Source: Burkholderiales bacterium
Lineage (GTDB): Bacteria > Pseudomonadota > Gammaproteobacteria > Burkholderiales > Casimicrobiaceae
DNA length: 64,000 nt
Direction: 5' to 3'
Assembly (NCBI GenBank): GCA_016790165.1
Contig: JAEUPL010000005.1
Location: forward strand, 146,843 to 210,842
Every line of letters starts with the position of its first letter. Position 1 is the stretch's first letter. Shown here in pieces: positions 9,752 to 18,392 of this stretch. Below the pieces are notes generated by a model, which worked only from the letters and a program-made list of their open reading frames with translations, was not told where the DNA came from and searched no databases. The position numbers and the translations under genes are program-made.

Positions 9752-9804
9752 CAGTTCATTTCGTCATTCGTCATTCGTCTATCGTCCTGGCGCGCAGCGC
9801 CAAG

Positions 9805-10638
9805 CTACACGCGCTCCACCGTCATCAGCCACACCCGGCGTCCGTCCGCGCGCAGCACGGTGAACTTGAGCCCGCCGAGCGTGATGCTTTCACCGCGATG
9901 GGGCACGCGGGCGAACTCCTGCATCAAAAGGCCGCCGACAGTGCCGGAGTCGTCGTCGCTGAATTCCGTACCAAACTTTTCGTTGAAGGCATCGATCTCG
10001 GTCGATGCCTTGACGCGCCACTTGGTGGCGGTCTCAGCGACAATGTTGTCGGCCTCTTCGTCATAGTCGTACTCGTCGATGATTTCGCCGACGATCTGCT
10101 CCAGCACGTCCTCCAGCGTGACCAGCCCGGCCACCGAGCCGTGCTCGTCAATGACGATCGCCATGTGGTTGCGTTGCGAGCGGAACTCGCGCAGCAGCAC
10201 GTTGAGCCGCTTGGTTTCCGGCACAAACACCGGGGGCCGCGCCACCGCCTTCAGCGAAAACGCGTCGGGGTTGACCAGGTAAGCGAGCAGATCCTTCGCG
10301 AGCAGGATGCCGACCACTTCGTCGCGACTGTCGCCAATCACGGGGTAGCGCGAGTGGCGCGTCTCGACCATTTCGGCGATGACTTCGGCCGGTGCGTCGT
10401 CGATCTCAATGACGTCCATCTGCGAGCGCGGCACCATGACGTCGCTGACCGTCATCTCGGCGACTTCGAGCGCGCCTTCGAAGATGGACAAGGCGTCGGC
10501 ATCGAGCAGCCGGCGTTCGTGCGCATCACGAAGCATGTCGAGCAGATCGTCGCGATCCTCCGGTGCGCCGGAAAGCATCGTCGACAGACGCTCGAAAAAC
10601 GTTGGCTTGTGCGCCGTGCCGCCGTCAGCGTCGCTCAT
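9805..10638 (-). CDS. corC: CorC/HlyC-family CBS-domain transporter-associated protein
   Basis: A 277-residue protein (YbeX type) with an N-terminal helical region, a CBS pair containing TVSDVMVPRSQMDVIEID and HSRYPVIGDSRDEVVGILLAKDLL, then a CorC_HlyC domain ending VWLMTVERV. It is linked to magnesium/cobalt homeostasis and, through its operon, to ribosome maturation. It has no membrane segments of its own, as expected for CorC (unlike CNNM/YfjD). It stands between ybeY and lnt in the conserved order. Confidence 0.92.
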   Translation of the reverse strand: MSDADGGTAHKPTFFERLSTMLSGAPEDRDDLLDMLRDAHERRLLDADALSIFEGALEVAEMTVSDVMVPRSQMDVIEIDDAPAEVIAEMVETRHSRYPVIGDSRDEVVGILLAKDLLAYLVNPDAFSLKAVARPPVFVPETKRLNVLLREFRSQRNHMAIVIDEHGSVAGLVTLEDVLEQIVGEIIDEYDYDEEADNIVAETATKWRVKASTEIDAFNEKFGTEFSDDDSGTVGGLLMQEFARVPHRGESITLGGLKFTVLRADGRRVWLMTVERV

Positions 10639-10663
10639 CGCTCATGCCCTGCCATCGGCAGAT

Positions 10664-10785
10664 AACAGCTTCTTCCTGCATCGACCAGCGGGCGGTCGTT
10701 CCGGGCCAGAAAACGTTCCTGTCGACTTGGTGATAAATCGCCATGTGACGACCGTACACTGGTCGCCGGCGGGAAAAAGCTGTTG
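10664..10785. repeat. Pair of inverted REP-like hairpins between corC and ybeY
   Basis: Two related units in opposite orientation. At 10664-10698 the sequence is AACAGCTTCTT..., followed by the hairpin CGACC-AGCGGGC-GGTCG. At 10749-10785 the hairpin CGACC-GTACACT-GGTCG is followed by GGGAAAAAGCTGTT, the inverse of the first unit's head. Related copies occur at 27963-27995, 30383-30414, 34549-34589 and 40183-40216. Confidence 0.6.
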
Positions 10786-10812
10786 CGCGCCATGCGTGTG
10801 GTTGGTATGGGA

Positions 10813-11322
10813 TCAGACCGCTTCATAGGGGTTTTGTATACGAAATCGTTTCAGCACGGCAATTTCGATGGCTTCCATCGCGGCAGCTTCGGTCGCGTCC
10901 TCATGATCGAGTCCCTGAGCATGCAGCATGCCATGCACCACCATGTGCGCGTGGTGCGCCTGGACGGGCTTTTTCTGCTCGCGTGCCTCGCGGGCGATGA
11001 CCGGCGCGCAAATCGCGATATCGGCAAGGTACGGCTGCGCCACAGGACGACCGACCGATGAGGAAGAACGTGATGGAGACGCGGCTGGGGCGCTGGCGCT
11101 GATTTCGTGAACGAAGGTCAACACGTTGGTCGCGTAATCCTTGCCTCGAAAGTCGCGGTTCAGCGCGCGACCTTCCTTTTCGTCAACGTAGCGAATCGTC
11201 ACCACGCCGTCACCCGCACCCGCGTTGCGCGCGTGTGCCGCCAGCGCCCAGCGCCGAACCTGCGCGCGCGAGGGCAGATGCACCGCCGTTGACGCGAACT
11301 GGACGCTGAGACGCAGCGTCAT
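10813..11322 (-). CDS. ybeY: Endoribonuclease YbeY (rRNA maturation factor)
   Basis: A 169-residue metal-dependent RNase needed for 16S rRNA 3'-end maturation and ribosome quality control. It carries the zinc motif HMVVHGMLHAQGLDHE, corresponding to the family H3xH5xH pattern, and the conserved NRDFRGKDYATNVLTF segment. A small insertion of low complexity (ASAPAASPSRSSSSVG) sits between the two halves. It follows phoH in the operon. Confidence 0.94.
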   Translation of the reverse strand: MTLRLSVQFASTAVHLPSRAQVRRWALAAHARNAGAGDGVVTIRYVDEKEGRALNRDFRGKDYATNVLTFVHEISASAPAASPSRSSSSVGRPVAQPYLADIAICAPVIAREAREQKKPVQAHHAHMVVHGMLHAQGLDHEDATEAAAMEAIEIAVLKRFRIQNPYEAV

Positions 11323-11450
11323 GGCTGGGTCGCCGTCGCGCCGCGACGGCGAGGACGAAAGACGAAAGCCGAGCGACGAAAACCGCCTCCCCGTGCAACC
11401 GCATGTGTATCGTCATTCCTCATTCGTCATTCGTCCGGCGGCACCCGCCG

Positions 11451-12497
11451 CTAACTGTTATCCCGTGCGCTCTGCCGCTCGTAGGCGTTCACAATCTTCT
11501 GCACCAGCGGGTGTCGCACCACGTCAACGCTGGTGAAGCGCGTGAAGGCGATGCCCTTGACACCACCGAGCACGTGCTGTGCGTCGATCAGACCGCTCTT
11601 CTGGTTTTTCTGCAGGTCAATCTGTGTCGGATCGCCCGTGACGACCGTTTTGGTGCCGAAGCCGATGCGTGTCAAAAACATCTTCATCTGCTCCGGCGTG
11701 GTGTTCTGCGCCTCGTCGAGGATGATGAAGGCGCCGTTCAGCGTGCGACCCCGCATGAACGCGAGCGGCGCCACTTCGATGGTGCCACGCTCCATGAGTT
11801 TGGTGGTCTTTTCGAAGCCCATCAGGTCGAACAGCGCGTCGTACAACGGCCGCAGGTACGGGTCCACCTTCTGAATCAGATCGCCCGGCAAAAAGCCAAG
11901 CCGCTCGCCCGCTTCCACCGCCGGACGCACCAGCACGATGCGCTTGATCAGGTCGCGTTCAAAGGCATCCACTGCACAGGCCACGGCGAGATACGTTTTG
12001 CCCGTGCCGGCGGGGCCAATGCCGAAGGTGATGTCGTGATCGCGGATGTTTTGAAGATAGGCAAGCTGGGTCGGCGTGCGTGCAGTGAGATCAGCGCGCT
12101 TGACCTTGAGCGGAATGGCACCGGCCGCCGTTTCGAGTGCCGCGAATTCCGCTGCTAACTGCGCCGCATCCGGGCCGCTCGCATCGCTGACGTCGTCGCC
12201 CTGAGCCTCGCGCGCGGCGAGTGGCGCACGCAGTTCGTTCAGGGTCAGTTCGATGTCGTCGTCCGACAGATCCCGCTTGCCACCGCGCGCCACGTAGCGA
12301 AATCGTTCGATGGCCTTTTTTGCCGCCTGCGCGGCGACCGATTCACCCGCGATGGTGAATTTCGCCATGCGCCTTTCGACGGTCACGGCGAATGCCGACT
12401 CGATGCGACGAAGATTGTCGTCCATCGCGCCACACACGGTGGCGAGCGTTGCGTTGTCGATCGGCTCGAGCGTGAGTTCGAGCGAGGCGGTACTCAA
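11451..12497 (-). CDS. ybeZ: PhoH-like ATPase (YbeZ)
   Basis: A 348-residue PhoH family P-loop protein. It has an N-terminal KH-like region, Walker A GPAGTGKTYLA, Walker B FIILDEAQNTTPEQMK, and sensor segment VVTGDPTQIDLQ. YbeZ works with YbeY in RNA metabolism. It is the first gene of the ybeZ-ybeY-corC-lnt run. The true start could be a few codons in, but MSTASLELTLEPIDN reads as a normal N-terminus. Confidence 0.93.
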   Translation of the reverse strand: MSTASLELTLEPIDNATLATVCGAMDDNLRRIESAFAVTVERRMAKFTIAGESVAAQAAKKAIERFRYVARGGKRDLSDDDIELTLNELRAPLAAREAQGDDVSDASGPDAAQLAAEFAALETAAGAIPLKVKRADLTARTPTQLAYLQNIRDHDITFGIGPAGTGKTYLAVACAVDAFERDLIKRIVLVRPAVEAGERLGFLPGDLIQKVDPYLRPLYDALFDLMGFEKTTKLMERGTIEVAPLAFMRGRTLNGAFIILDEAQNTTPEQMKMFLTRIGFGTKTVVTGDPTQIDLQKNQKSGLIDAQHVLGGVKGIAFTRFTSVDVVRHPLVQKIVNAYERQSARDNS

Positions 12498-12616
12498 GTG
12501 GGAAGGGCGGAGTCGGAAAGGCCTGTATTTTCAGCGTTTTGCGCCGTTGCCGCAAATGCTGTGCGGCGCCCGACAGCGCGGCAAAGCGGCGCCGACGCGT
12601 CGATCCGGACGTGACG

Positions 12617-14410
12617 CTACATGCAGGCGCGATAGATCTCGGCGATTGACACGTGTCCCTTGCGCGCCTGCTCAACCCCGTTGACAGGCAGCGTGACCAT
12701 CCCGCCGTCGATGGCGAGCTGACGATATTCGTCACTCGCCACGCCGTCGGCGACGCGGCTGCGAATGCGGTCATTCATCACCATCAGCTCATAGATCGCC
12801 ATTCGTCCGGCGAAGCCCGTGAAGTGGCAGGCTTCGCAGCCCGTGCCGCGCAGAAAGACTTCGCCGGGCAGCAGCCCGAGATTCTCCGCGAGCAGGGGAT
12901 CAACCTTTTCCGGCGCGCGACACTGCGGGCAATTCTTTCGCACCAACCGCTGCGCCAGCACGCCAATCACGGCCGAGCGGATCATGTACGGCGCGATACC
13001 GATTTCCAGCAAGCGCACCAGCGCACTCGAGGCATCATTGGTATGCAACGTGCTGAACACGAGGTGGCCGGTGAGTGCGCTCTCGACCGCGATCTTGCAG
13101 GTTTCGAGATCGCGCATCTCGCCGATCATGATCACGTCCGGATCGTGGCGGAGGATGTGCCTCAGCGCCTGCGGGAAACCAAAGTTGATCTGCGGCAGCA
13201 GCTGAATCTGTCGCGTCTTCGCCAGCTCGTATTCGATCGGGTCTTCGACCGTGATGATGTTGACGTTTTCCTTTTTGACCGCCTGCAACGCCGCGTAGAG
13301 CGTCGTCGATTTCCCCGAACCCGTCGGCCCCGTCACCAGAATAATGCCGTAGCTGCGCCGGATCAAGTCAAGAAAGCGCGCTTTGTCGGCCTCCTTGAAG
13401 CCGATCTCGTCGATCGAGCGCAAGCCAGCGCTCTTGTCGAGAATGCGGATCACAACGCTCTCGCCATACTGCACGGGAATGACCGAGATGCGCAGGTCAA
13501 CCGGCTGTTCGCCGACATCAAGCCGGATGCGGCCATCCTGCGGCAGGCGGCGCTCGGTGATGTCGAGCGATGCGAGAATCTTGATGCGGCTCACCACAGC
13601 CGGCAAGAGCGCGATGCGCAGGCTGCGCATCGGAACCAGCGTGCCGTCGGTGCGATAGAGCACTTCGAATTCGTGCTTGCCGGGCCGGATGTGCACATCG
13701 GAGGACCGCATCCGCACGGCGTCGCGCAGCAGCGCATCGACCAGATTGACGATCGGGGCACGCTTCGCCAGATGCTCGGCATCGCGCCAGATGCGCTCTG
13801 CGTCCTGGTCGGCGTGACTTTCCTGCTCATGCGCCAGCTCGGCCAGCGTGCGCAGCTCGTCCGCCTCCTGCGCCGAGCGATAGCGGCGGTTGATCGCCTC
13901 GTCGATCTGCACGCTGCTGGCCCGCACATAGACGAATCGTCGCTGCAAGGCAAAGCGCAGCACACCCAGCGCTTCGTCGTCGGGCAGATCGATGATGGCC
14001 AGCACCACTGTGTCGCGCCAAAGCATGACCGGCAGCACGCGATAGCGCTCGACAACGGCGGAGCTCAGCAGCGACGACGCGGCGTCCGACAGCGCGAACG
14101 ACTCCAGATTCACCTTGGGAATATCGCGAACCCCATGCAGGGTCTGCCGCGCGATGATAAGCGACGCATCGGACGCGTCGGGCTGCGCTGTGGCCACCTG
14201 TAGTTTGGCACGTTCGTAGTCAAGGCGGCTCGGCGGATCCGAGCGCGTCAGCCAATGCCCATACGCCGAGCTGGACGAGGCGTGCGCATCCAGCAGCGCC
14301 TCGAGTTCATCGGCGTTGGTTACCTCGCGGTCGTGCGTTTTGCTGGTCTGCATACGATGAGCATTTTCTGGAGCAACCCCCGCTACTCCGTTGATGTCGG
14401 CCATTATCAT
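12617..14410 (-). CDS. GspE/PilB-family type II secretion/type IV pilus ATPase (orphan)
   Basis: A secretion-type ATPase with an N-terminal MshEN-like region, Walker A GPTGSGKSTTLYAAL, Asp box TVEDPIEYEL, Walker B DPDVIMIGEMRD, His box HLVFSTLHTNDA, and a C-terminal tetracysteine zinc motif (CPQC and CEAC). It would power pseudopilus or pilus assembly from the cytoplasmic face of the inner membrane. No other gsp or pil genes are in the window, so its machine is elsewhere. The longest frame opens at 14467, 8 bp after the ppc stop; the ATG at 14410 is my preferred start, uncertain by up to 60 residues. Confidence 0.88.
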   Translation of the reverse strand: MIMADINGVAGVAPENAHRMQTSKTHDREVTNADELEALLDAHASSSSAYGHWLTRSDPPSRLDYERAKLQVATAQPDASDASLIIARQTLHGVRDIPKVNLESFALSDAASSLLSSAVVERYRVLPVMLWRDTVVLAIIDLPDDEALGVLRFALQRRFVYVRASSVQIDEAINRRYRSAQEADELRTLAELAHEQESHADQDAERIWRDAEHLAKRAPIVNLVDALLRDAVRMRSSDVHIRPGKHEFEVLYRTDGTLVPMRSLRIALLPAVVSRIKILASLDITERRLPQDGRIRLDVGEQPVDLRISVIPVQYGESVVIRILDKSAGLRSIDEIGFKEADKARFLDLIRRSYGIILVTGPTGSGKSTTLYAALQAVKKENVNIITVEDPIEYELAKTRQIQLLPQINFGFPQALRHILRHDPDVIMIGEMRDLETCKIAVESALTGHLVFSTLHTNDASSALVRLLEIGIAPYMIRSAVIGVLAQRLVRKNCPQCRAPEKVDPLLAENLGLLPGEVFLRGTGCEACHFTGFAGRMAIYELMVMNDRIRSRVADGVASDEYRQLAIDGGMVTLPVNGVEQARKGHVSIAEIYRACM

Positions 14411-14475
14411 CCCGGGAACGATGGGCTCCGTGATGCCGATCAACCGCGCGCCACGCCAGTCGGGCAAAGCAGACC

Positions 14476-17241
14476 CTACCCGGTGTTGCGCAATCCAGCC
14501 GCCAGCCCGTTGATGGTGAGATGCAGCGCCCGCTGAGTTCGCTCTTCCACATCGCCTGAACGCACCCGGCGGATGAGTTCGATTTGCAGATGGTTGAGCG
14601 GATCAAGGTACGGAAAGCGATTGCGGATCGACCGCGCCAGCGTTGGGTTGTCTTCGAGCGGGGCGGCGCCGACGATCTCACGATAGGCAACCTGCGTGCG
14701 CTCCCATTCAACGTGAATCGCAGTCCAGATGCGATCGCGAATGGCACGGTCCTGCACCAGCGTGCCGTAGGCGGCGCCGATCTGCATATCGGTCTTCGAA
14801 AGCACCATGCCGAGGTTCGACAGCACAGCCGCAAAGAACGGCCATTCCCGCGCCATCACCTGCAGGTCCGCCTTCGCCCCCGGTGATTCCTCGATCAGGC
14901 GTGCCACTGCGCTGCCGAAGCCATACCAACCGGGCAGCGCCACGCGCGCCTGCGCCCAACTGAACACCCAGGGGATGGCTCGCAGGTCTTCAATCCGGGC
15001 ACCGGCCTTGCGCGAGGCCGGGCGCGAGCCAATGTTGAGTTCGGCAATTTCCTTGATCGGCGTACTTTCCCGGAAGTAGCTGACGAAGCCGTCGTCTTCG
15101 TACACCAGTGCGCGGTAGGCAGCGTAGGCATAGCCACTTAATTTTTCGGCGAGCGCTTCAAATTGGGTCTGCCGTGCAGTGTCGCCCACCACATTGGGCA
15201 GCAGCGTGCTCTCAAGCACGGCAGCAAGTAGTGTTTCGAGATTGCGCTGCGCGAGATCAGGGTCGCTGTATTTGCTGGAAATGATTTCGCCCTGCTCGGT
15301 GAGGCGCAGGAATCCATTCACGGCGCCTGCGGGTTGCGCGCGAATCGCCTCGTAGCTCGGCCCGCCGCCACGACCGACGCTCCCGCCGCGACCGTGGAAG
15401 AGGCAAAGCCGCACGCCATGCTGGGCAAAACAATCGACCAGAGCCTTTTGAGCGCGGTAGAGCGCCCAGTTGGCAGTGAAATAGCCGCCGTCCTTGTTGC
15501 TGTCGCTGTAGCCCAGCATGATTTCCTGAGCGTCGCCCTGCGCCTTGATCCAGCGCCTGTACAGTGGATGCGCGAACGCTGCGGCCATCACTGCAGGGGC
15601 GTTCTGCAGATCATCGATCGTTTCGAACAGCGGCACAATGGCCACTGCAAGATGCGGCACCTCGCCGCCGCGCGCGAGCCCCACTTCCTTGCACAGTGTG
15701 GCCACCTCGAGCAGATCGGAGACTGACTCGCCCTTCGAGATGATCATGCGCGGCAATGCGGCCGAGCCGAAGCGTGCGTGCACGTCCGCCGCGCGACGGA
15801 AGATGGCGAGCTCAGAGAGCGCCGTCTCGGACAGACGGGTGTAGGGCGAGGCCAGCAACCGCGGGCTTTCGAGTTCGCGGCTCAGAAGCGCAACCTTGTC
15901 GTCCTCGCTGAGCGCTGCATAGTTGGCGCAGACGCCACAGCCAGCGAGCAACTCGGCAATGACCGTCTCGTGCACGGCCGAGTTTTGACGCAAATCGACG
16001 GGCGCCAGATGAAAACCAAACGTCTCCACCGCTCGCTTGAGCGGCAGCACACGAGCATCTGCAATCATGCCGGAACCGTGCCCGCCCAACGATTCGGCGA
16101 TGGTGTCGAGATCATCCGCCAGCTCGTCCGGCGTAGCATAGGGCGCAGCGTCGACGTTGTGCGGCGCGCGCGTCGGCGCGTGTCCAGTCAGGCTGCGGTA
16201 GCTCGCTGCGAGGCGGCTATACATGCCCACCAACGCACGGCGATACGGCTCATCGATACGAAAACGCGAATCGTCTCCTGCACGGTCAGCCAGATCCGCT
16301 AGTGTTGGAGTCACCTCCACCAGGCGACTCGACATCGCCAGCTCGGCACCCAGTGCATGCAGTTCACGCAGGTAGTGCACGAGCGCAAGTTCGCACTGCG
16401 CGCCAATCACGTAGTCGAGCGTGTCCGCATTGACAAACGGATTGCCGTCGCGATCGCCACCAATCCACATGCCCACCTTGAAGAACGGTGGTAGTTCCGC
16501 CACGGTACGATCGTGCGCGGCGAGATGCCTCAGCGTGTTGCCGAGCAAACGCGGCACCTCCGACAGAAAGCTGGCGTGGTAGTACGACAGCGCGTTGTCG
16601 ATCTCGTCGCGCACGCGCAGCTTGGTCAGCCGCAGCATCGCGGTCTGCCAGAGTTGAAGTATCAGCCGATGCAAGTCCTCATCGCGTTCGTCGCGGTCAC
16701 CGACAAGCGCCGCGGCAATCTGCCGCTCTGCATCGAGTGTGCTCTGTCGCTTGATCTCGGTCGGATGCGCGGTGAGCGTGGGACTCACCAACGCCCGCGC
16801 CAGGCAGTGCCAGATCTCGTTGCCCGAGACCTCGGCCGCGGCGAGCCGCGCAAACGCAGCGGTCAGTGAACCGGGCTGTGGTGTCGATCCGCTGCGCTTG
16901 TGATGGCGGCGACGGCGATTCTGGTGCACGTCCTCGGCGATGTTGGCGAGGTGCGAGAAGTAGGTGAACGCGCGAACGACATCCAGCGTCTCCTCGACGG
17001 AGAGGTCGGCGAGCAACGCCTCCAGCGGTCGATGCGACGCGCCGTCGCGATGAAATCGAACCGACTCCTGCCGGATCGTTTCGATCTTGCTGAAGGTCTG
17101 CTCGCCACGCTGCGCCCGAATGACTTCGCCCAACAGGCGGCCTAGCAGTCGGGTGTCGGCTTTGAGCGGGGCGTCCTTGTCGGTCTCGGCAGCACCATTG
17201 ACGCTGGAGAGGGGGGTTTCCGGGGCGTGGGCGGTGTTCAT
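14476..17241 (-). CDS. ppc: Phosphoenolpyruvate carboxylase
   Basis: About 921 residues from the ATG at 17239-17241 (MNTAHAPETP). It fixes bicarbonate onto PEP to form oxaloacetate, an anaplerotic reaction. Catalytic segments are present: TAHPTEIKRQS with the essential His, GYSDSNKDGGYFTANW, and the Gly-rich FHGRGGSVGRGGGPSYEAI. The C-terminus ends NTG, the conserved PEPC tail that lines the allosteric site. An alternative start 6 codons upstream (17259) cannot be excluded. oxyR lies immediately upstream on the same strand. Confidence 0.96.
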   Translation of the reverse strand: MNTAHAPETPLSSVNGAAETDKDAPLKADTRLLGRLLGEVIRAQRGEQTFSKIETIRQESVRFHRDGASHRPLEALLADLSVEETLDVVRAFTYFSHLANIAEDVHQNRRRRHHKRSGSTPQPGSLTAAFARLAAAEVSGNEIWHCLARALVSPTLTAHPTEIKRQSTLDAERQIAAALVGDRDERDEDLHRLILQLWQTAMLRLTKLRVRDEIDNALSYYHASFLSEVPRLLGNTLRHLAAHDRTVAELPPFFKVGMWIGGDRDGNPFVNADTLDYVIGAQCELALVHYLRELHALGAELAMSSRLVEVTPTLADLADRAGDDSRFRIDEPYRRALVGMYSRLAASYRSLTGHAPTRAPHNVDAAPYATPDELADDLDTIAESLGGHGSGMIADARVLPLKRAVETFGFHLAPVDLRQNSAVHETVIAELLAGCGVCANYAALSEDDKVALLSRELESPRLLASPYTRLSETALSELAIFRRAADVHARFGSAALPRMIISKGESVSDLLEVATLCKEVGLARGGEVPHLAVAIVPLFETIDDLQNAPAVMAAAFAHPLYRRWIKAQGDAQEIMLGYSDSNKDGGYFTANWALYRAQKALVDCFAQHGVRLCLFHGRGGSVGRGGGPSYEAIRAQPAGAVNGFLRLTEQGEIISSKYSDPDLAQRNLETLLAAVLESTLLPNVVGDTARQTQFEALAEKLSGYAYAAYRALVYEDDGFVSYFRESTPIKEIAELNIGSRPASRKAGARIEDLRAIPWVFSWAQARVALPGWYGFGSAVARLIEESPGAKADLQVMAREWPFFAAVLSNLGMVLSKTDMQIGAAYGTLVQDRAIRDRIWTAIHVEWERTQVAYREIVGAAPLEDNPTLARSIRNRFPYLDPLNHLQIELIRRVRSGDVEERTQRALHLTINGLAAGLRNTG

Positions 17242-17276
17242 GCACCGATTATGCTGCAACGCACAACTACGTCAAA

Positions 17277-18257
17277 CTACGTCTGCGGCGACACCAAGCT
17301 TGCTGACTTTGCGGTGCGGGCCCGGCGGGCTGTGCGGGCACGGGCGTTGCCCGTAAAGCCCTTGCTACGTGCAAAGATGCGGCCCAGCTCGACGATTTCG
17401 ACGCGGCGCGCCGTGGTTCGACGAAACGCCAGCGCAACCGTACGCGCCGGTCCGCGCGGCGTGAAGCGTCGGGCATACAAACTTGAGCCCGAGAGAATGC
17501 CGCCAGCGATCGCCAGCTCGGGCAACAGGGTGTGGCCGAGTCCGCTCTCCACCATGTGCGTCAACGTGATCAGACTGGTGGCGCCCAGCGTGCGGTTGGT
17601 CTGTGCGCTTTGATAGCCACACGCCGCGATAGCGTGTTCGCGCAGGCAATGCCCGTCTTCCAGCAAAAGCAGGGTTTCCGGTTCAATCTGATCCAGCGGA
17701 AGCGGGGCGTGCGCCGACCCGAGCTTGGCGTCGGCCGTGACGAACAGGAATTCGTCCTCAAACAAAGGCAGTGTGTCGATCCCGGCGGGCAAGTCATACG
17801 GCAACGCAATCAACGCCGCATCCAGCGTGCTCGCCAGCAGACGATCCAGGCACACGGCGGTCAGGTCCTCGCGCAGGAAGAGCTTCAGTTGCGGATACTC
17901 CGCGCGCAGCACGGCCAGCGAGGACGGCAACGCAAACGGTGCGATGGTTGGAATCACGCCCAGACGAAAATCGCCGGTCAACGGGTGGCGCGCCGCAGCG
18001 CATAGCTCCACCAGATCGCTCGCCTGCGCCAGCAACTCGCGGGAGCGCGCGACCACCGCGTCGCCGACGGGCGTAAACGCAACGTGGCGCCGGTCACGCT
18101 CGACAAGCGTTACATCAAGTGTGGTTTCGAGGTCACGCAGGCTTGCCGAGAGGGTGCTCTGGGTGATGAAGCATTTCTCCGCCGCGCGGCCGAAATGGCC
18201 CGCTTCGTGCAGCGCGATCAAGTAACGGAGTTGTTGCAACGATGGCAGGGCCGGCAT
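17277..18257 (-). CDS. oxyR: Hydrogen-peroxide-sensing LysR regulator OxyR
   Basis: A 326-residue LysR protein. The N-terminal helix-turn-helix (GRAAEKCFITQSTLSASLRDLE) is followed by a substrate-binding fold carrying C204 and C213 in GHCLREHAIAAC. The nine-residue spacing matches the redox pair C199/C208 of E. coli OxyR, so peroxide sensing by disulfide formation is well supported. The C-terminal 30 residues are Arg/Ala-rich and longer than usual. No catalase or ahpC gene is adjacent. Confidence 0.92.
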   Translation of the reverse strand: MPALPSLQQLRYLIALHEAGHFGRAAEKCFITQSTLSASLRDLETTLDVTLVERDRRHVAFTPVGDAVVARSRELLAQASDLVELCAAARHPLTGDFRLGVIPTIAPFALPSSLAVLRAEYPQLKLFLREDLTAVCLDRLLASTLDAALIALPYDLPAGIDTLPLFEDEFLFVTADAKLGSAHAPLPLDQIEPETLLLLEDGHCLREHAIAACGYQSAQTNRTLGATSLITLTHMVESGLGHTLLPELAIAGGILSGSSLYARRFTPRGPARTVALAFRRTTARRVEIVELGRIFARSKGFTGNARARTARRARTAKSASLVSPQT

Positions 18258-18392
18258 GACGACGTGGGGCGCCTAGCCTCGTTCGCGGTGCGCAAGACAA
18301 ATGCCACTGGGGAGCACACGCGTCGTCGCCGACCGCTGCGCGATGAGCGGCGACGCAGGTGCGATCGACGTTCTGCCCACACCTGCTCCGCA

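Noticed and set aside
12653-14203. 516-codon + strand frame opposite the GspE-like gene
   Set aside because: Shadow ORF; the minus strand carries Walker A, Asp box and Walker B.
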